64,000 nucleotides of DNA from Echinometra lucunter (GCA_029962745.1 CM057169.1:18971710-19035709); one strand, 5' to 3'. Positions 34,201 through 45,639 are shown, counted from the stretch's first letter. The notes: generated by a model from the sequence alone, not told the origin. Program-made: numbers and translations.

Positions 34201-36538
34201 TGATGAATCGCACGAAATGTTGATAAATAAAGATTCCAAAACGGCTCTCTCACATTCGCTTCCTAAGGATATGAACAAACTAGCTGGAACTATTCAATAT
34301 CAATCAGAGCTGATTAACAACTTAGAGGAACAATTGGGCATTTGTCGAGAACATAAATTTCAGCGTGATGCAGACATGTCAGTTGTAAAATCAGAGTTTG
34401 AAAACATTAAAGCATATTTTTCAAAAGTCAGGGACACAAATGTTTTCAGCTGTGATCAACCTGAAGAATTGTTCCATATTTTTACCAATGTTCATGCAAC
34501 ATCGATCCAGGAAAATTCTCTTCTAAGTTATCGCCAGCTGGGTGAAGAGTCACATATAGCATATTGTAAAACGTTTCTCCTTGGGGATACATCAGTCAAA
34601 AAACCAGTTACACGTAAACACAGACTAAAAACTTTTGCAAAGGAGAAAGTGCGGGCCAAAAAAATTACAGATATGGAAAAGGAAAAGAAATTGATAACGT
34701 TATGTTACAAGAGAACAATCGCACATTCCATTGCAACAAAAAAACCAATACAAGATATGTGTCAGTTCATTTCTGTTCCTCGTGCAATCTGTGGGAAAGA
34801 TAATCTACCTCACAAAGGTGCAAAACATGTGATTTATGGTTTGTTTGATAAGCGCTACAAAGAGACATTTGAGATAATTATGCCCTCCTTCAACCTTCCT
34901 GTGATTGATACATGTGTCATTATTGAAGGCATGAATATTATCTATACAGCGCCACTCAAGCATTTCAAAGTGTTTAGTGATTATGCCTCATTTCTTGTAA
35001 GAAGATGGGTAACCACATATTTTGACAAAAACTTCAAGGAAGTTAGGATATTGTTTGACCAAGCTGGTACCCAGGGAACATCTCCTAAAGGTATTGAAAG
35101 GTTGCGTAGGGATGGGATCGATAATGAATACCATGAATTTGAAAGTATAGATGACAACACTCCTTTACCCCCAAATTGGATGAACTTTTTACGAATTCGG
35201 AAGAACAAACATTCATTATGTAGATACCTGTCTTCAAAATTTCTAGAATTGGTCAGATGTGTGTTAAAGAGTGCAGTTCAAATTTTTGTAACGTCTGGCG
35301 GTTTTCATGTTGGATTAGATTCTTCTCCAGATTGGACAGGTGCAATGGTTTCCACAAGTGGTTTAGATAGGCATCATATCATTCATAACCATGAGGAAAG
35401 TGATACCCAAATATGGTTGCATGTATTTGATACAAAATGTTCAAATGTTTTAGTATACTCTATTGATAGAGATATTGGTATGGTAGGTTTACCTCTTGAT
35501 TTCTCAGGAAAAAATGTTGTAATCCAATATGATGCCAAGGTAGGGCAAGAAAAATTTCTAAACTTAAATGCTCTACAATCTGCTTGTGAAAATGACTCTG
35601 ATCTTTCCTTGCTTAAAAGTAAGGCAGTCGACATTAAAACATGTCTTCAAGTTCTCTACATTTGCTCAGGATGTGACTTTGTGTCTTTTTTTGCACATCT
35701 TGGGAAGACAACATTTCTTAAGACATTTTTCCAACATGCTTCTTTTATAACAGGTTCCAGTTCACCAACTTCACCGGGCCTATTGAGTCAAACAGACCTC
35801 GATGTGGATTGGAAGGATGGCTTGTTAGCTTTTTATAGGTTGATCATATGTGTATATTTTAATGCAAATCGGGCCTGTTTACATGATTTTAACACACCTG
35901 CAGATTTGTTTAATAGTGTGCATAAAGCTAATTGCATGGAACGTCACTTAGAAGCCTTGGATATTGTTAGGAAAGCATCATGGAGGGGTGTTTACGAAGA
36001 TGAGCTGGTTCCTTCCAGTTCAGCCTTGGAATTACACTGGTTACGCACCTGTTGGGTCAGAAAAGTTTGGAGTCAAGTGCAGACTCCTAGATTTCATTAC
36101 CCTGATATACAGTTATATGGATTTGTAGTATCAGATAATGAAGGAGAGATTCATGTTGATGTGAAGTGGGACACATCAGAGAATATGGAGAAAATAAAAT
36201 CTAATGTTCTTTATCTTACCCGAGGTTGTTCATGCTCCAAAAGCAAATGTGCAAACAAGGTGTGTAAATGTAAAAAGGCTGGTAATCTGTGTGGTCCTGG
36301 TTGTACATGTAAAAATTGTCAAAATATCAATGATGTTCAACCGGCGACAGACATTTATGATAGTGATGATACTGATATTGAAGCTGAGGATTTTACGTAT
36401 TCTATTGACACAGACTCGGGCTCAGATGGTGAAGAAACTGTGGTTACCCAGTTTCTGGATAAAAGTGATATTGATGATGATGAGATCTTTGACTCTGCAA
36501 TTAGTTCACATGTAGAAGATGTACATAATGATGTGTGA
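31205..36538 (+). CDS. Academ-like transposase with XPG-like nuclease and CXC domains
   Basis: One uninterrupted frame; from a TTG at 31247 it is 1763 residues, and it stays open upstream to 31205. The first ATG is about 50 residues in, inside a finger, so the natural start lies upstream or in the preceding segment. N-terminal CxxC pairs are at C9/C12 with C48/C51 and at C137/C140 with C179/C182. A middle region resembles uncharacterised transposase-like (DUF6589-type) proteins: SIDNVD (D527), WHGT (546-549), VVAGDGAT (D734) and LGDWHVLKNYQ (~759-769). An XPG/FEN-like part follows: VIIEGMN (~1224-1230), FDQAG (1270), HEESDTQIW (~1392-1400), YSIDRDIGMVG (D1407, D1409) and SGCDFVSFFAHLGKTT, like the FEN helix-hairpin region. 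A nine-cysteine CXC domain is at 1661-1691 (CSCSKSKC...CTCKNCQN), and then an acidic tail. It probably acts in the nucleus on transposon DNA. The domain order is seen; the family name is inferred. Confidence 0.85.
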   Translation, partial: CFTGVGDTEPKSQSLHVKKTGPCQLCNRSSNRYFFLSTCSNIQLVDIIKRIHPNVDPQEPICNACRMKYNRKLKSCEYTPEKTRKKERPPCYLGNFLICHLSSEIETECNLDLFNNTFSLHCESIPTTIHVCRRHRSELTNAQVSINSVFCSVCESNITFEKKYMTSSLSERSVDKLRDVCNQFTVTQNNAICQSCYRFCFRESKKLTLRDLERKLEEDVEKELKEVNRSSDIHTKLNQVLNVTFHQLCKELSSQKCFLLSSAYDFFCETVRSKYKDEINCGAILRSKTFLMTKILDFFGNIVSTHRSCPKKGVFFYVSGMSASDMLDAWHSSCFKVRTLKNEADESLPCTSTTPEPTPVLETHLNIQSILNDCNQNLRAQGKHITQNFMQSPFSVLNSDLSLLINYFDPLVWNIVSIMTANREEYQYFRNSSILFDKDLIQYPTDCTDAGKKRKYRRITVMCLLQYIISEENSYPFHILTGTCIKRLSRSSKLISLCNRLGFTCSEDTLERFWNDLHRRGNISGVPAHLKPDAFTVISIDNVDVLSPYAAVTTNSSRSWHGTSVMAQQPKPNSRYKHPIEQLKDNSCDENSETIAGSSKSKEVIEKKLVRKPLTRRSLEMESMFESCRESHFESPQYKTFIGSQVSIDSFCITTKEEEITSDFFVKMFVYVAERFHYLSSNLQPCLPNFKCKLAFESNPSVEKSQFSYLYILDEKADSPSTLKHCLGILYEMFGVNKTCNHLVVAGDGATMKLLLDIKREYGQEMDWLIPMLGDWHVLKNYQEVLMKIFWDAGLKDVAKLGHKNMTLQSLASCSNFKRTHRFLMQVYEALLMCQLACFLDYCKGKEDLTNYEFMQRVQDVLSHISFENGQYKGMSEFHEAEMQFFSGITPFLTEFDKFCNEMSSKFKTFKFWNQFIREDCFAYISLWIAIRSGNWELRVTALKKMVPLFQAFDRQNYSSLIPKHLSMISGLPHYVIEHFENGAFVSSISGNNFSSVGFDESHEMLINKDSKTALSHSLPKDMNKLAGTIQYQSELINNLEEQLGICREHKFQRDADMSVVKSEFENIKAYFSKVRDTNVFSCDQPEELFHIFTNVHATSIQENSLLSYRQLGEESHIAYCKTFLLGDTSVKKPVTRKHRLKTFAKEKVRAKKITDMEKEKKLITLCYKRTIAHSIATKKPIQDMCQFISVPRAICGKDNLPHKGAKHVIYGLFDKRYKETFEIIMPSFNLPVIDTCVIIEGMNIIYTAPLKHFKVFSDYASFLVRRWVTTYFDKNFKEVRILFDQAGTQGTSPKGIERLRRDGIDNEYHEFESIDDNTPLPPNWMNFLRIRKNKHSLCRYLSSKFLELVRCVLKSAVQIFVTSGGFHVGLDSSPDWTGAMVSTSGLDRHHIIHNHEESDTQIWLHVFDTKCSNVLVYSIDRDIGMVGLPLDFSGKNVVIQYDAKVGQEKFLNLNALQSACENDSDLSLLKSKAVDIKTCLQVLYICSGCDFVSFFAHLGKTTFLKTFFQHASFITGSSSPTSPGLLSQTDLDVDWKDGLLAFYRLIICVYFNANRACLHDFNTPADLFNSVHKANCMERHLEALDIVRKASWRGVYEDELVPSSSALELHWLRTCWVRKVWSQVQTPRFHYPDIQLYGFVVSDNEGEIHVDVKWDTSENMEKIKSNVLYLTRGCSCSKSKCANKVCKCKKAGNLCGPGCTCKNCQNINDVQPATDIYDSDDTDIEAEDFTYSIDTDSGSDGEETVVTQFLDKSDIDDDEIFDSAISSHVEDVHNDV

Positions 36539-39500
36539 CCTTGATTTTTTTGTTGTATATACATGTATCATTACTATTCAGGACCTTGAGTAGTAAACTA
36601 ATACATGAACAGTAGTCGTGAAGTATGGATGTAGAAGCAAGATGCACATACCTGTATTGCAGGTTGCCTGCCTACATGTAGTATGGCCAACAGGCAAAAT
36701 AAGTTAGCAGCTGATCTTTTTGTGCTTAAAGACAAATCAGTGTGTGATGATTTATGGCAATCTGCTTTTTCACACTGATTTTTTTTTCAATACAACATAA
36801 GTACAGTACATGTACTACATAATGAAAAAAAACATTAAACTGTAACATTGCAGATGGTCGGTAAAACTGTTGGGATGTTGACTGGCATGCATTACTACAA
36901 GTATATTGATATCACAGCTTTTCAGTATATTTTTTGTTGAAGAAAAATAGTAAAGGAATATGATATACATTTGTATGCTTGTTTTTACATTTATGTCATC
37001 TATACTTTTTTAGATTGTTTAGAAACTACAAGGTCCCTTTTTTCTACCAGAATATGCAAACTTACATGTAGATCATTTACATGTACCATGTATGGATAGA
37101 AACGCAAGTTATATGTATGGTCATGTAAGCTTTTTATTGTAATATGCCTTCCGTAAGATGAACGATTCAGTGTGTGATCATTAAAAACGTAACTCTTCCA
37201 GAATGTTGTATTTCCATACAACATTAGCTCAGGTATTATACATGTATGATGTGGTGAAGCACTTATATATATATATATATATATATAACATGTAACATTG
37301 ATGAACAGTATTTAAGATTTTAAGATGTTGACTGACATGTATTCATTATATTAATGCAGCTGTTTTTTTGTCTTTCATGGCATCCATACTTTTGTATTCA
37401 TTTCATAAGGGAATTAACCCTTAACTATTCCCGAGGTTTTGCTGATGGTGATTTTGAGATTTTTTTAGTTAACAATGTAACTGTGCCTTGGCTAATTTCT
37501 TTTGTGTGTTTGACATGATTTCATATTTGACCGAGAATGACATACATGTACAGGAGAAAGCTACTAGTATGGCCAAGTATGATAGCTGTTGATCTTTGAT
37601 TACTTTTTTCTTATTATGTATCATGCCATTATTTAGTGTGTGGTTATTTATATCGTATTTCATTCTAATATGAAAAGGTAGCATTACTTGCTGTATAGTT
37701 CATATTTTCGTGTTTTCATATTAGAAGATTGATGGTCAGTATATTTCAGATGTTGGATGGTCATCGTTTCTTTCAAAACTATTGTTGCTTTCAGGAAATC
37801 CAAACTTCAGTATTCGTATGATTTATCTGATACAGCATAGAACATTGATTTGCATGTGATATAACTGGCTTGTCTATTGCATTACATCATAGATGTCAAA
37901 TATGACTGACGTACAAGATTTGCAGTGGGAACAAATACTGTTTACTCAGTTTTGCTTTACATGAAGGTTGTAAACAAGTCATTCTGCAACCAGTTACATG
38001 TCTTGGTGATGCAACTTTCTTGCCTCATTCAGTCAGTGTTTTTATTTGGATATGTAAATTTGTTTAGATTAATACACGTACGTACAATTGCGCATCAATA
38101 ATTCCTTTCCAGTTTGTGTTTCCCATCCAGTTAAAAAAGAAAGAATTTCTCTTTTATTTCATACTGTACTTTCCCCTGTAGTTTTAGGTCAGCTAAAGTT
38201 TGACTTGTTTAAAAGCAAACTGGTTCACATATATAGTTCAATCTTTTGATGTCAAGCCAATGATTGGACTGCCATTTGAGAAATTCTGTTTATTTAACAA
38301 TGTATGTGTATGTACACATAATTTACCTAAGAGATTTTTAAGTATTATGCTGTATTGCAATATCAGTATTAACTATTGTGTGTGAACATTTGTTACTTGA
38401 GCTAACATGGAGATTAAATTCTGTAAATACTGTTAAAAATTTGAAAACTGCCTATAACTTCACCATCTTGTTTTCTGACAAGCTACATGCAGGACATGAG
38501 AGATTGTGTGTTCAATGTTTAGAGAGCAATTGTGTTTGACAGTCAATAAAATATGAAACAGGAGACCTATTAAGCAAAGGTTAAAGTTAATTTTCGAGTC
38601 ACGGTTTAAAGAAATTACATTCTGGTGATTGAATTTCATTCAAGAAATGAATCCTATTGCAAAAGATGGTCTCCTAGTTCATGGGAATGAAACGGCCCAT
38701 TTACCGGTACCCAAGGGCAATAAAAGTCCATATATTCCCATTTGACTTTTCAAACACTGAAAAAAAGGAGATGTGTATGAGCAAGAGTAGTCATGAAGAA
38801 GGTTGTGAAACAGAGTTAGGTTGTGTGTATTGATCCAGAATTGGAGAAAAAATAGGCCATCTCCCCTCCCATTTATTTAAGTGATACTGCCCCTGGATAA
38901 TAATGTAACACTTATTTGTCATTAAATAAATCAAATAACAAAAACTAGGATTTAAAAAAATATTATATATGAGTGACTCGGTTTACAAAAATTTAAGGAT
39001 TGCATTCCCCCTCACCATTTATAAATATCTTTCCGAAGCTGATATGCTCTTCCGATTTGAATTGCTTGTTACCTTTTTTTTGGGAGGGGGGGGGGGCTTC
39101 CTACAAGGCTGCACCTCTTGATCCACGAGACTCAAGCTACGACTGATTTTTTATGAACATAAAAAAATTCTGCCTTGCCTATCTGTTTCAAAACATGTCC
39201 TCAACACTAGCGTACCTACAGGGGGGGGGGGGGGAAGTCTGCCCCCCTGACGAGCCACAACCCATGCAAAGGATGCATCCTTGCCCCCCCCCGACAAAAA
39301 GTTGAATACCCTTTTTTTGCTTGTCCAATTTTTTTCCACTGTGAAATGTCCTTTATATCCTATTGATGACCTTTCTTTTTTTTGCTTGTCAATTTTTTTT
39401 TGCCAGACAATCACAATCTTCTGGTTATTTTTACGTTTTTGTACATGGTTTTTGAAAAAAGTAGGGGAAATGAAGCCCCCCCCCCCCGAGGCCCCTGCTC

Positions 39501-40324
39501 TAGATTAGCCATGCATGTATCAGTTGTCCACTTATGTCTACACAAGCGCACAGAAATACAATTTACAAACTCTTCATTCAATACATGGGACTGAGCTTCA
39601 ATTGCTAATGGATCAAGCTCCCGGTACGGAACATGCGCATCGAAAAGATATTTTAAAGCGAAAACCCCACATCGTCTTACCTAACAGATAAATATATTCA
39701 TGTTGAAATGTTAAATAAATGTATTGATATTGCATCAACTGGAAATAATGAAGGAAAATCCGAAATATATTTCCCAAATCATTGAAGAGCAGACGATTCC
39801 TTCGGACGTTCGAACAACCATCGCATGCTCACGTCGCGTGACATTTTATTGACCAATCAGCGAGCTCTATTTTTGCCCACCAAATTCGATGATTTTGTCC
39901 GATCTCGTCGCTGTGCAAGCTCGTATTTTACCATGGAACTCGACTTGATTATGCTTTTGAAAAGGTGGAAAATACGGCAAAAGAAATGATAATACTATGT
40001 TCTTCACATTCATATAATTTTTATTTCGGAGCAATAGCGTAATATATGATTTTAAGGCCGGAGAAAAAGGGCGAAGATTACTTCATTGTTTCCTTACATT
40101 CAAATGAGATTTACACAATGATTTTGCGAGAAATATCGTCATTTTGATATTTGATGGGAAACCTTATAGTTTCCGTTTCAAAATGAGACCTTATTCACCT
40201 TATTTGGTTTCATGGAAGTCCTCAAATCGAGGAATGAAAAGACGTATGCCCAACCCTCATTAGTATGCATACTGCCGACGTGCGTGCATACGAGCTGAGT
40301 ACAGAGAGTGGAAATTACGCGACT
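36539..40324. other. Non-coding 3' part of the transposon
   Basis: 3.8 kb with no credible ORF. It holds an AT run at 37266-37287 and G/C-runs at 39080-39095, 39221-39234 and 39286-39293. Towards the right end, 39600-40320 is richer in CpG and has a TGACCAATCAG (CCAAT-like) box near 39850. Confidence 0.6.
38545..38550 (+). terminator. Candidate polyadenylation signal AATAAA
   Basis: AATAAA in GACAGTCAATAAAATATG, about 2 kb downstream of the transposase stop. It is a candidate only, because other AT-rich hexamers exist. Confidence 0.3.
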
Positions 40325-40337
40325 TGCGGTCTGACTG
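40325..40337 (-). repeat. Right terminal inverted repeat of the transposon
   Basis: TGCGGTCTGACTG, complement of 27442-27454, followed by TTAG. Confidence 0.88.
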
Positions 40338-40736
40338 TTAGGCTAGATGTTTCCACCAATAATGTTGTTCATCAAAGCCTCCCTCAGATTGTAGGCTGTA
40401 TCTTGCCAATAGTCAAGAATCAGAGAGACTCCATTAAATGTACCTAGATTGGATTGGCATGCAAGCATCCCTGGGGCAAAATGAATCATGGTTATGCCTT
40501 CACATGGAAAGAAAGCATACCCTGTTCACATGGGTAGAAAAATCATCCTCAATGTGTAGGTTGTACACATATGTACCATGTGATATCAAGTCAGTGTGGG
40601 GCGAATGAATGAACATGTGAACATGCACTTGACAAATATTGACGGAATATTCTCATTCCATATGGTAACACAATGTCCATCCGTTAGGGGTTAATGAAAT
40701 ACCATACCCTAAATATTAATTTCATCAAGAGTCTTG

Positions 40737-41006
40737 GGCGTTTTATCTTTATGTCGTTGTGCGACAGAACGCATTCGGAACGCAAAATACAAAAAACGCA
40801 AAAATTAAAATGTCTATTTTGACATATTGGAATAGAATTTTAGCAAAGATCATGCTACAAGAAGATTGCACATGTATATCAATTTACAAGGTCTACATGC
40901 TACCCATGAAATTATCAATCATTGTTTGAAAAATTTGATTTTCAATAATTTTCCATTTTGCGTTCCAGACACGTTCTTTTGCACAACGACAAAAAGATAA
41001 AACGCC
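40737..41006. mobile_element. MITE with GGCGTTTT ends, copy 2
   Basis: Terminal inverted repeat GGCGTTTTATCTTT...AAAGATAAAACGCC, inner pair GGAACGCAAAAT / ATTTTGCGTTCC. Same family as 14269-14528. Confidence 0.85.
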
Positions 41007-43279
41007 TTATATTTGTGACATAATTACATGTATAAAATCCAGAAATTTGTAAGTTTCTGTTTTTCATTTCTCCTTTAATCTATGAAATCCTGTTCATTCC
41101 TCATTATGAGTAATAAAAGAAATGAAAGGTTCTACTACTGCTAAGAAGAAAAAAAAGTAGAAAAGTATCTTTCAAACTTGTGCCCTTATTCATTATAAGC
41201 TTCACTGAACCAGACCTACAGATTTACTTCACATCTGAGGGACAATCTACATGTAGGCCTAAGTGTCTTTTATAAACCACACCCCCAAGAAGGCAATTTT
41301 CTGTTTGCTTTTGTTATTTTTCACATAAACCAATTACCCAGACATGCAGAATTAGCTGTAGTTAGTGACGCTACTCTAATTATGGATATGTCTAGAATGC
41401 TAATATAAACAGGGCCAACACTCTGCACATCCAATGTATTGAGAAGTACTTGTCAGGCTGTCAGAAAACATCTGTTCTTTGTAAAGTCAGTCTGTCTTTT
41501 AACTATGTTTGTTTCACGATCAACAAAACACTTTTGCTAATTTATGAGTAATCAGCACAAGGCTTAATTTGAATTCTTTGTTAACAGACAGCCATACAGT
41601 GTCTCTTTTTTCTGACACTTTTGCAGTATTTTTCTTCCAGAATGCTTGTAATTGCACATCATGCTTGTATGTGAGCAGAAAGAGCCAAATTCACTTAAGA
41701 GTTTTAGTCCATTTTCAGTGTAGAACATTGTGTGTTTCTCAAACGAGTAATTTCATTGCAACTAGTCATTATACTCTTAAAATTTGGCTACACAGGGAAA
41801 ATGATAAAACTAGTGCAATTTCAGTCTCTAAACTGACCATTTTAATGTCAAAATTTTGAGAATGGAGAGCTAATTAACTTAGACCATAAAAATTCTCTGT
41901 AACAACTGCATCAATTATATTAACAGTATCTACACATTAATATTGCACTATACATAATCTCTTCTTTTTTTTTTTCAAAATGAATTACAGAAGTGATTAC
42001 AATACAGGCTACAAATGCAGTTTGATAGAACTAACCTAGAGCTATAAATCTTACTTGCACTATCAAAGCATACCGTAGATTAATTTTTTGGTTTTTTTTA
42101 TAACATTTTAACCTTTCCTTGTATGTATAAGCATATTTTGAAAACTTTGAGAAAATATCAACTGCATTTCAGGCAAACTGATAACAGCAGTATACATGTA
42201 CATAAAGAAGTGTAAAATAGAAAAATACAAAAAGATTTTCCCTATAATATTACAAACATGTTTGTGTGTGTGTGTGTGTGTGTGTGTGACAAGCACATCC
42301 AAAATATGACCCGAAAGTGTGGTAGAGCAATTAGAAACAAACTTCATCTTGTCAAAGAAATTTTGCGGCTTACATCCTTGGTTGTTGCCAATAAAACTTT
42401 CTTCTTCCTCTTTACAATCATACTATGAGTTTTATTTCTGAGTGATAAAAACAGACAGCATATCACTGAGGGTGTCATGATTTCCAAACCATATTTGAAA
42501 TTGTGTCTGAAATACAAATTATTTGATATCTATTTGATATATATTTCTTAAGAGTCAGTAAACCATTTTATCAAGTTAAACACAATGTAAATTTGAAGTT
42601 ATATCTAAGAACACACACTATAAAATTGAAATGCTCCCCAGGTAGTGGAGAATGTGCACACAATGTATGTCCGCAAGCCTGGACTCAATGACCAGAGTAA
42701 TGATATGCACACAGGGTACTATACATGTAAATCCAAGTATCATTATCACTATTTATTGAATATTTTTTTCAAGTTATCTAAATATCTGTTGTTGTTGTTA
42801 TTTGTTTTTTGTTTTTTTACATCCCTTTTAATGTTTCAACTTCAAGCAATACATGTAATATACACTGAATGTTCTCAGAAAACTTGATCAAAGCCTATCT
42901 GGGCCCACTCCTTGCTCTTCAAGTAGAAATTTGTATTAAACTGTATCCACAGTACAGCTCACTTCTTGAAACTAACTACTTGAAGTTCTATATACATTGT
43001 ATATCCCTTTCAATAAATCCCAAGTCCAGACCAGGTCCACACCAAGACATAAATTCTTTAATTACTGAACGGCATGGTCCAAAATGGTCTGCACTATTTT
43101 TCGAGCTGCTTTCATCAGCACCAGGAGCATATCGGATGCGGACCAAAGAATTACCAAACGTAGGCCCACCAAAGTCCGTCCTAAAATTCCTTGCATGGTC
43201 AAAGGTCACTTTTTCCAGCACCCATATTTTGGCATACAGTGTACATCAAATATCACAAGCAAAATCATGAGCTCCAGGG
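41007..43279. other. Intron 1 DNA, no gene seen
   Basis: AT-rich with only short open frames. There is a (GT)n tract at 42262-42288. Confidence 0.5.
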
Positions 43280-43703
43280 TGTTCAGACGTTAAAAATTTA
43301 TACTAGAACGGTATAGCTATACGATGAATTTATACGTCTGAACATTGTATAATGAAACGACGTATAACGAAACAACCGTCAGAGCATCATTTCGAACTAG
43401 AACTCAATAACGAATCAGCATTCCAAGTATGTCTGAACGTATGGCGACCATAGAAAGATATAACTGGGCGGGGCTTAATGTGACCGCACGCGAAAGGTGA
43501 CCTGTGATACGTGGAAGAGGAAGGCCAGCCGGGGCAGCGCTGACGTCATTGCCATAAGAACATGCGCAGTGCAACTGCACATCTATACGACATTTTCCAG
43601 ATCTACCGAGATTATGTGTCTGAACAGTCTGTCAGCTATACGATAATTGTTTAAATGTCATTTCTTTATCAAGTTCTAGTATAAATTTTTTTGCGTCCGA
43701 ACA
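43280..43703. mobile_element. MITE with TGTTCRGACG ends
   Basis: Left end TGTTCAGACGTTAAAAATTT and right end AAATTTTTTTGCGTCCGAAC are inverted copies; the word TATACTAGAAC / GTTCTAGTATA extends the match. It is about 424 bp with a GC-richer centre. No target duplication is clear. Confidence 0.75.
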
Positions 43704-44249
43704 TGATCAGTGACAGTTACTCCCTTTTGGACTGACTTACTGAAAGGGTCCTCATAACAGAAGCACAGTCTGCTGTGAATTACTGAACACACATTTTACT
43801 GCTCGGTGCATTTTAGTGCGGACCAAAAGTGGAAGAATTATTGAACAGGGTATCATAAAGCATATGTTTAAGAACATTCTTCTTTTGATAAAGGCCTATT
43901 TGGAGGACAGGCTTGAAAAGTGATATTAATAATATTCTGTTCTTGCATAGCGCATATCACGTATTATCATCTAACATCTCTATGATGTAGAGTTGCACAT
44001 ACAGAAAATCAATTCACTCAATTTAATAGACTTTCAAAACTATGGAAAGTCATAAAATTCACCCCTGCGCTTCATCAATTTTTCAAAACTTCCTGATATG
44101 CCCATATATTTTTTTTCTCCCTTAATCAATTTCTAAGTGAAAATCTTTATCAGCTAGTGAGCTGCATGTAGGATTAAGAAAACTCACTTTTTACCCATCT
44201 CCTGAATGCACATTATTCAGTAAGCTATGAGAGAAACTAGATGAATCTT
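43704..44249. other. Intron 1 DNA, no feature
   Basis: No coding sequence. The words around ACTGAAC and GCGGACCAAA on both sides of the preceding MITE suggest it landed in an older repeat. Confidence 0.4.
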
Positions 44250-45137
44250 CGACCACGCGTGGTCGAACTTTATGCCTCCGCCATTACCAGATCAGAAATA
44301 AATGGCACTTCATGTTGCTTTATTTTCATTTATACAATGACATCTTTGACCTTGACCTTTGACCTTGTGACCCCAAATCTAATGAGAGCATTGCCCTTGC
44401 CATATGCATACATGAGCCAAGTTTGTTGAACCGTCAAATGGTTACTGAGTTATCATAAGAACTAACCATTTCTATGTACATAATGACCTCTATGACCTTT
44501 GACCTTGTGATCCCCAAATCTAATCAGATCATTGTCCCTTCCATGTGCATACATGAGCCAAGTTTGAAGCCAATCTGTCAAATGGTTCTTAAGTTATCGC
44601 GAGAACGAGCCATTTTTATGTGTATTATTACCTCTATGACCTTGACCTTTGACCTTGAGACTCCAAAATCTAATCAGATCATTGTCCCTCCTATATGCAT
44701 ACCTGTGCCAAGTTTGAGGTTGATCAGTCAAATGGTTGTTGAGTTATGGTGAAAACGAACCATTTCTATGTACATAATGACCTCTATGACCTTTGACCTT
44801 TGACCTTGTGACCCCAAAATCTAATCAGATCATCGTCCCTTCCATGTGCATACATGAGCCAAGTTTGAAGCCAATCTGTCAAATGGTTCTTAAGTTATCG
44901 CGAGAACGAGCCATTTTTATGTGTATTATTACCTCTATGACCTTGACCTTTGACCTTGAGACTCCAAAATTTAATCAGATCATTGTCCCTCCCATATGCA
45001 TACATGAGCCAAGTTTGAAGTTGATCCATCAAACGGTTCTTAAGTTATCGTGAGAACGAAAACGGGACGGACGGACGGACGGACGACCCGAAAACATAAT
45101 GCCTCCGGCAACCACCTACGGTGGGCGGAGGCATAAA
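44250..45137. mobile_element. TIR element carrying a tandem array
   Basis: TTATGCCTCCGCC (44270-44282) and GGCGGAGGCATAA (45124-45136) are inverted. A perfect 16-bp palindrome CGACCACGCGTGGTCG sits at 44250-44265 at the left edge. The body is a five-copy array ending in (GGAC)n at 45067-45085. Confidence 0.8.
44335..45075. repeat. Five tandem ~148-bp units rich in nuclear-receptor half-sites
   Basis: Units start near 44335, 44480, 44626, 44777 and 44927. Each holds TGACCTTGACCTTTGACCTT or a close variant, then CTAATCAGATCATTGTCCC, ATGCATACATGAGCCAAG and CAAATGGTTCTTAAGTTAT. Open frames through it repeat the same peptide and are not a gene. Confidence 0.95.
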
Positions 45138-45639
45138 AATACCCAAATACATGTAAAATTGGTAATTGAAGAATCTTTCCAATTTTACTAGTTTATTTTA
45201 TTTATTTCATTTGCTATTTAATTTACACTGGGTAGCATTGTCAGTTACAGAACTGCTTTCCACAACAGTCCTGTCCGCATAATATACAATTGCATAAAAT
45301 TAATCCATACTATTTCAAATAATCAACAGCACAGAATTAATTCATTTACATACAGTATATACAAAATAACCTAACAGAATAAGAAGTTTAAAGAAATACA
45401 ATTTAAACAAGAAAACATTAGAAAACAAGTCAACATATGAAAAAAATTGAAATAATTTAAAAGCAATCATAAACATATACAATGTATCACTGTTAACCAA
45501 ATATTAAAGTGACTACATATCGAAATATTTTCTGAAGTCATTTTGGATTGCCTGAACGATTTGTTGATGACATAATTTCTTTTCGTTTTGATTATTCAGT
45601 GATAATTTAAAAGCATGTAACGACTGACTATTCCTTTGA
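45138..45639. other. No gene seen; possible 3' end of the LINE remnant
   Basis: AT-rich. It lies 3' of the LINE fragment on the minus strand and may be its untranslated tail. Confidence 0.4.

Larger units (their letters stand above)
27442..40337 (+). mobile_element. 12.9-kb DNA transposon, Academ-like
   Basis: A 12,896-bp element bounded by the inverted repeat CAGTCAGACCGCA (27442-27454; complement at 40325-40337) and flanked by the 4-bp duplication TTAG (27438-27441 and 40338-40341). A second shared word, CTCGTATGC, lies just inside both ends. The plus strand carries four coding blocks: SGNH hydrolase, basic segment, Pro-rich segment, and a 1763-codon transposase-like ORF with XPG-like and CXC domains. 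3-4-bp target duplications and an XPG nuclease are features reported for Academ transposons, so that superfamily is the best guess. The identical TSD and long intact ORF suggest a fairly recent insertion. It lies in intron 1 of the reductase gene, in opposite orientation. Confidence 0.85.

Noticed and set aside
42869..43270. 133-codon plus-strand open frame
   Set aside because: No domain, and overlaps repeat-like words around GGACCAAAG. Opposite-strand frames are equally open.
44474..45053. Repeated MTFDLVTPKSNQII-type peptides
   Set aside because: Readings of the 148-bp tandem units; the same DNA repeat in several frames.
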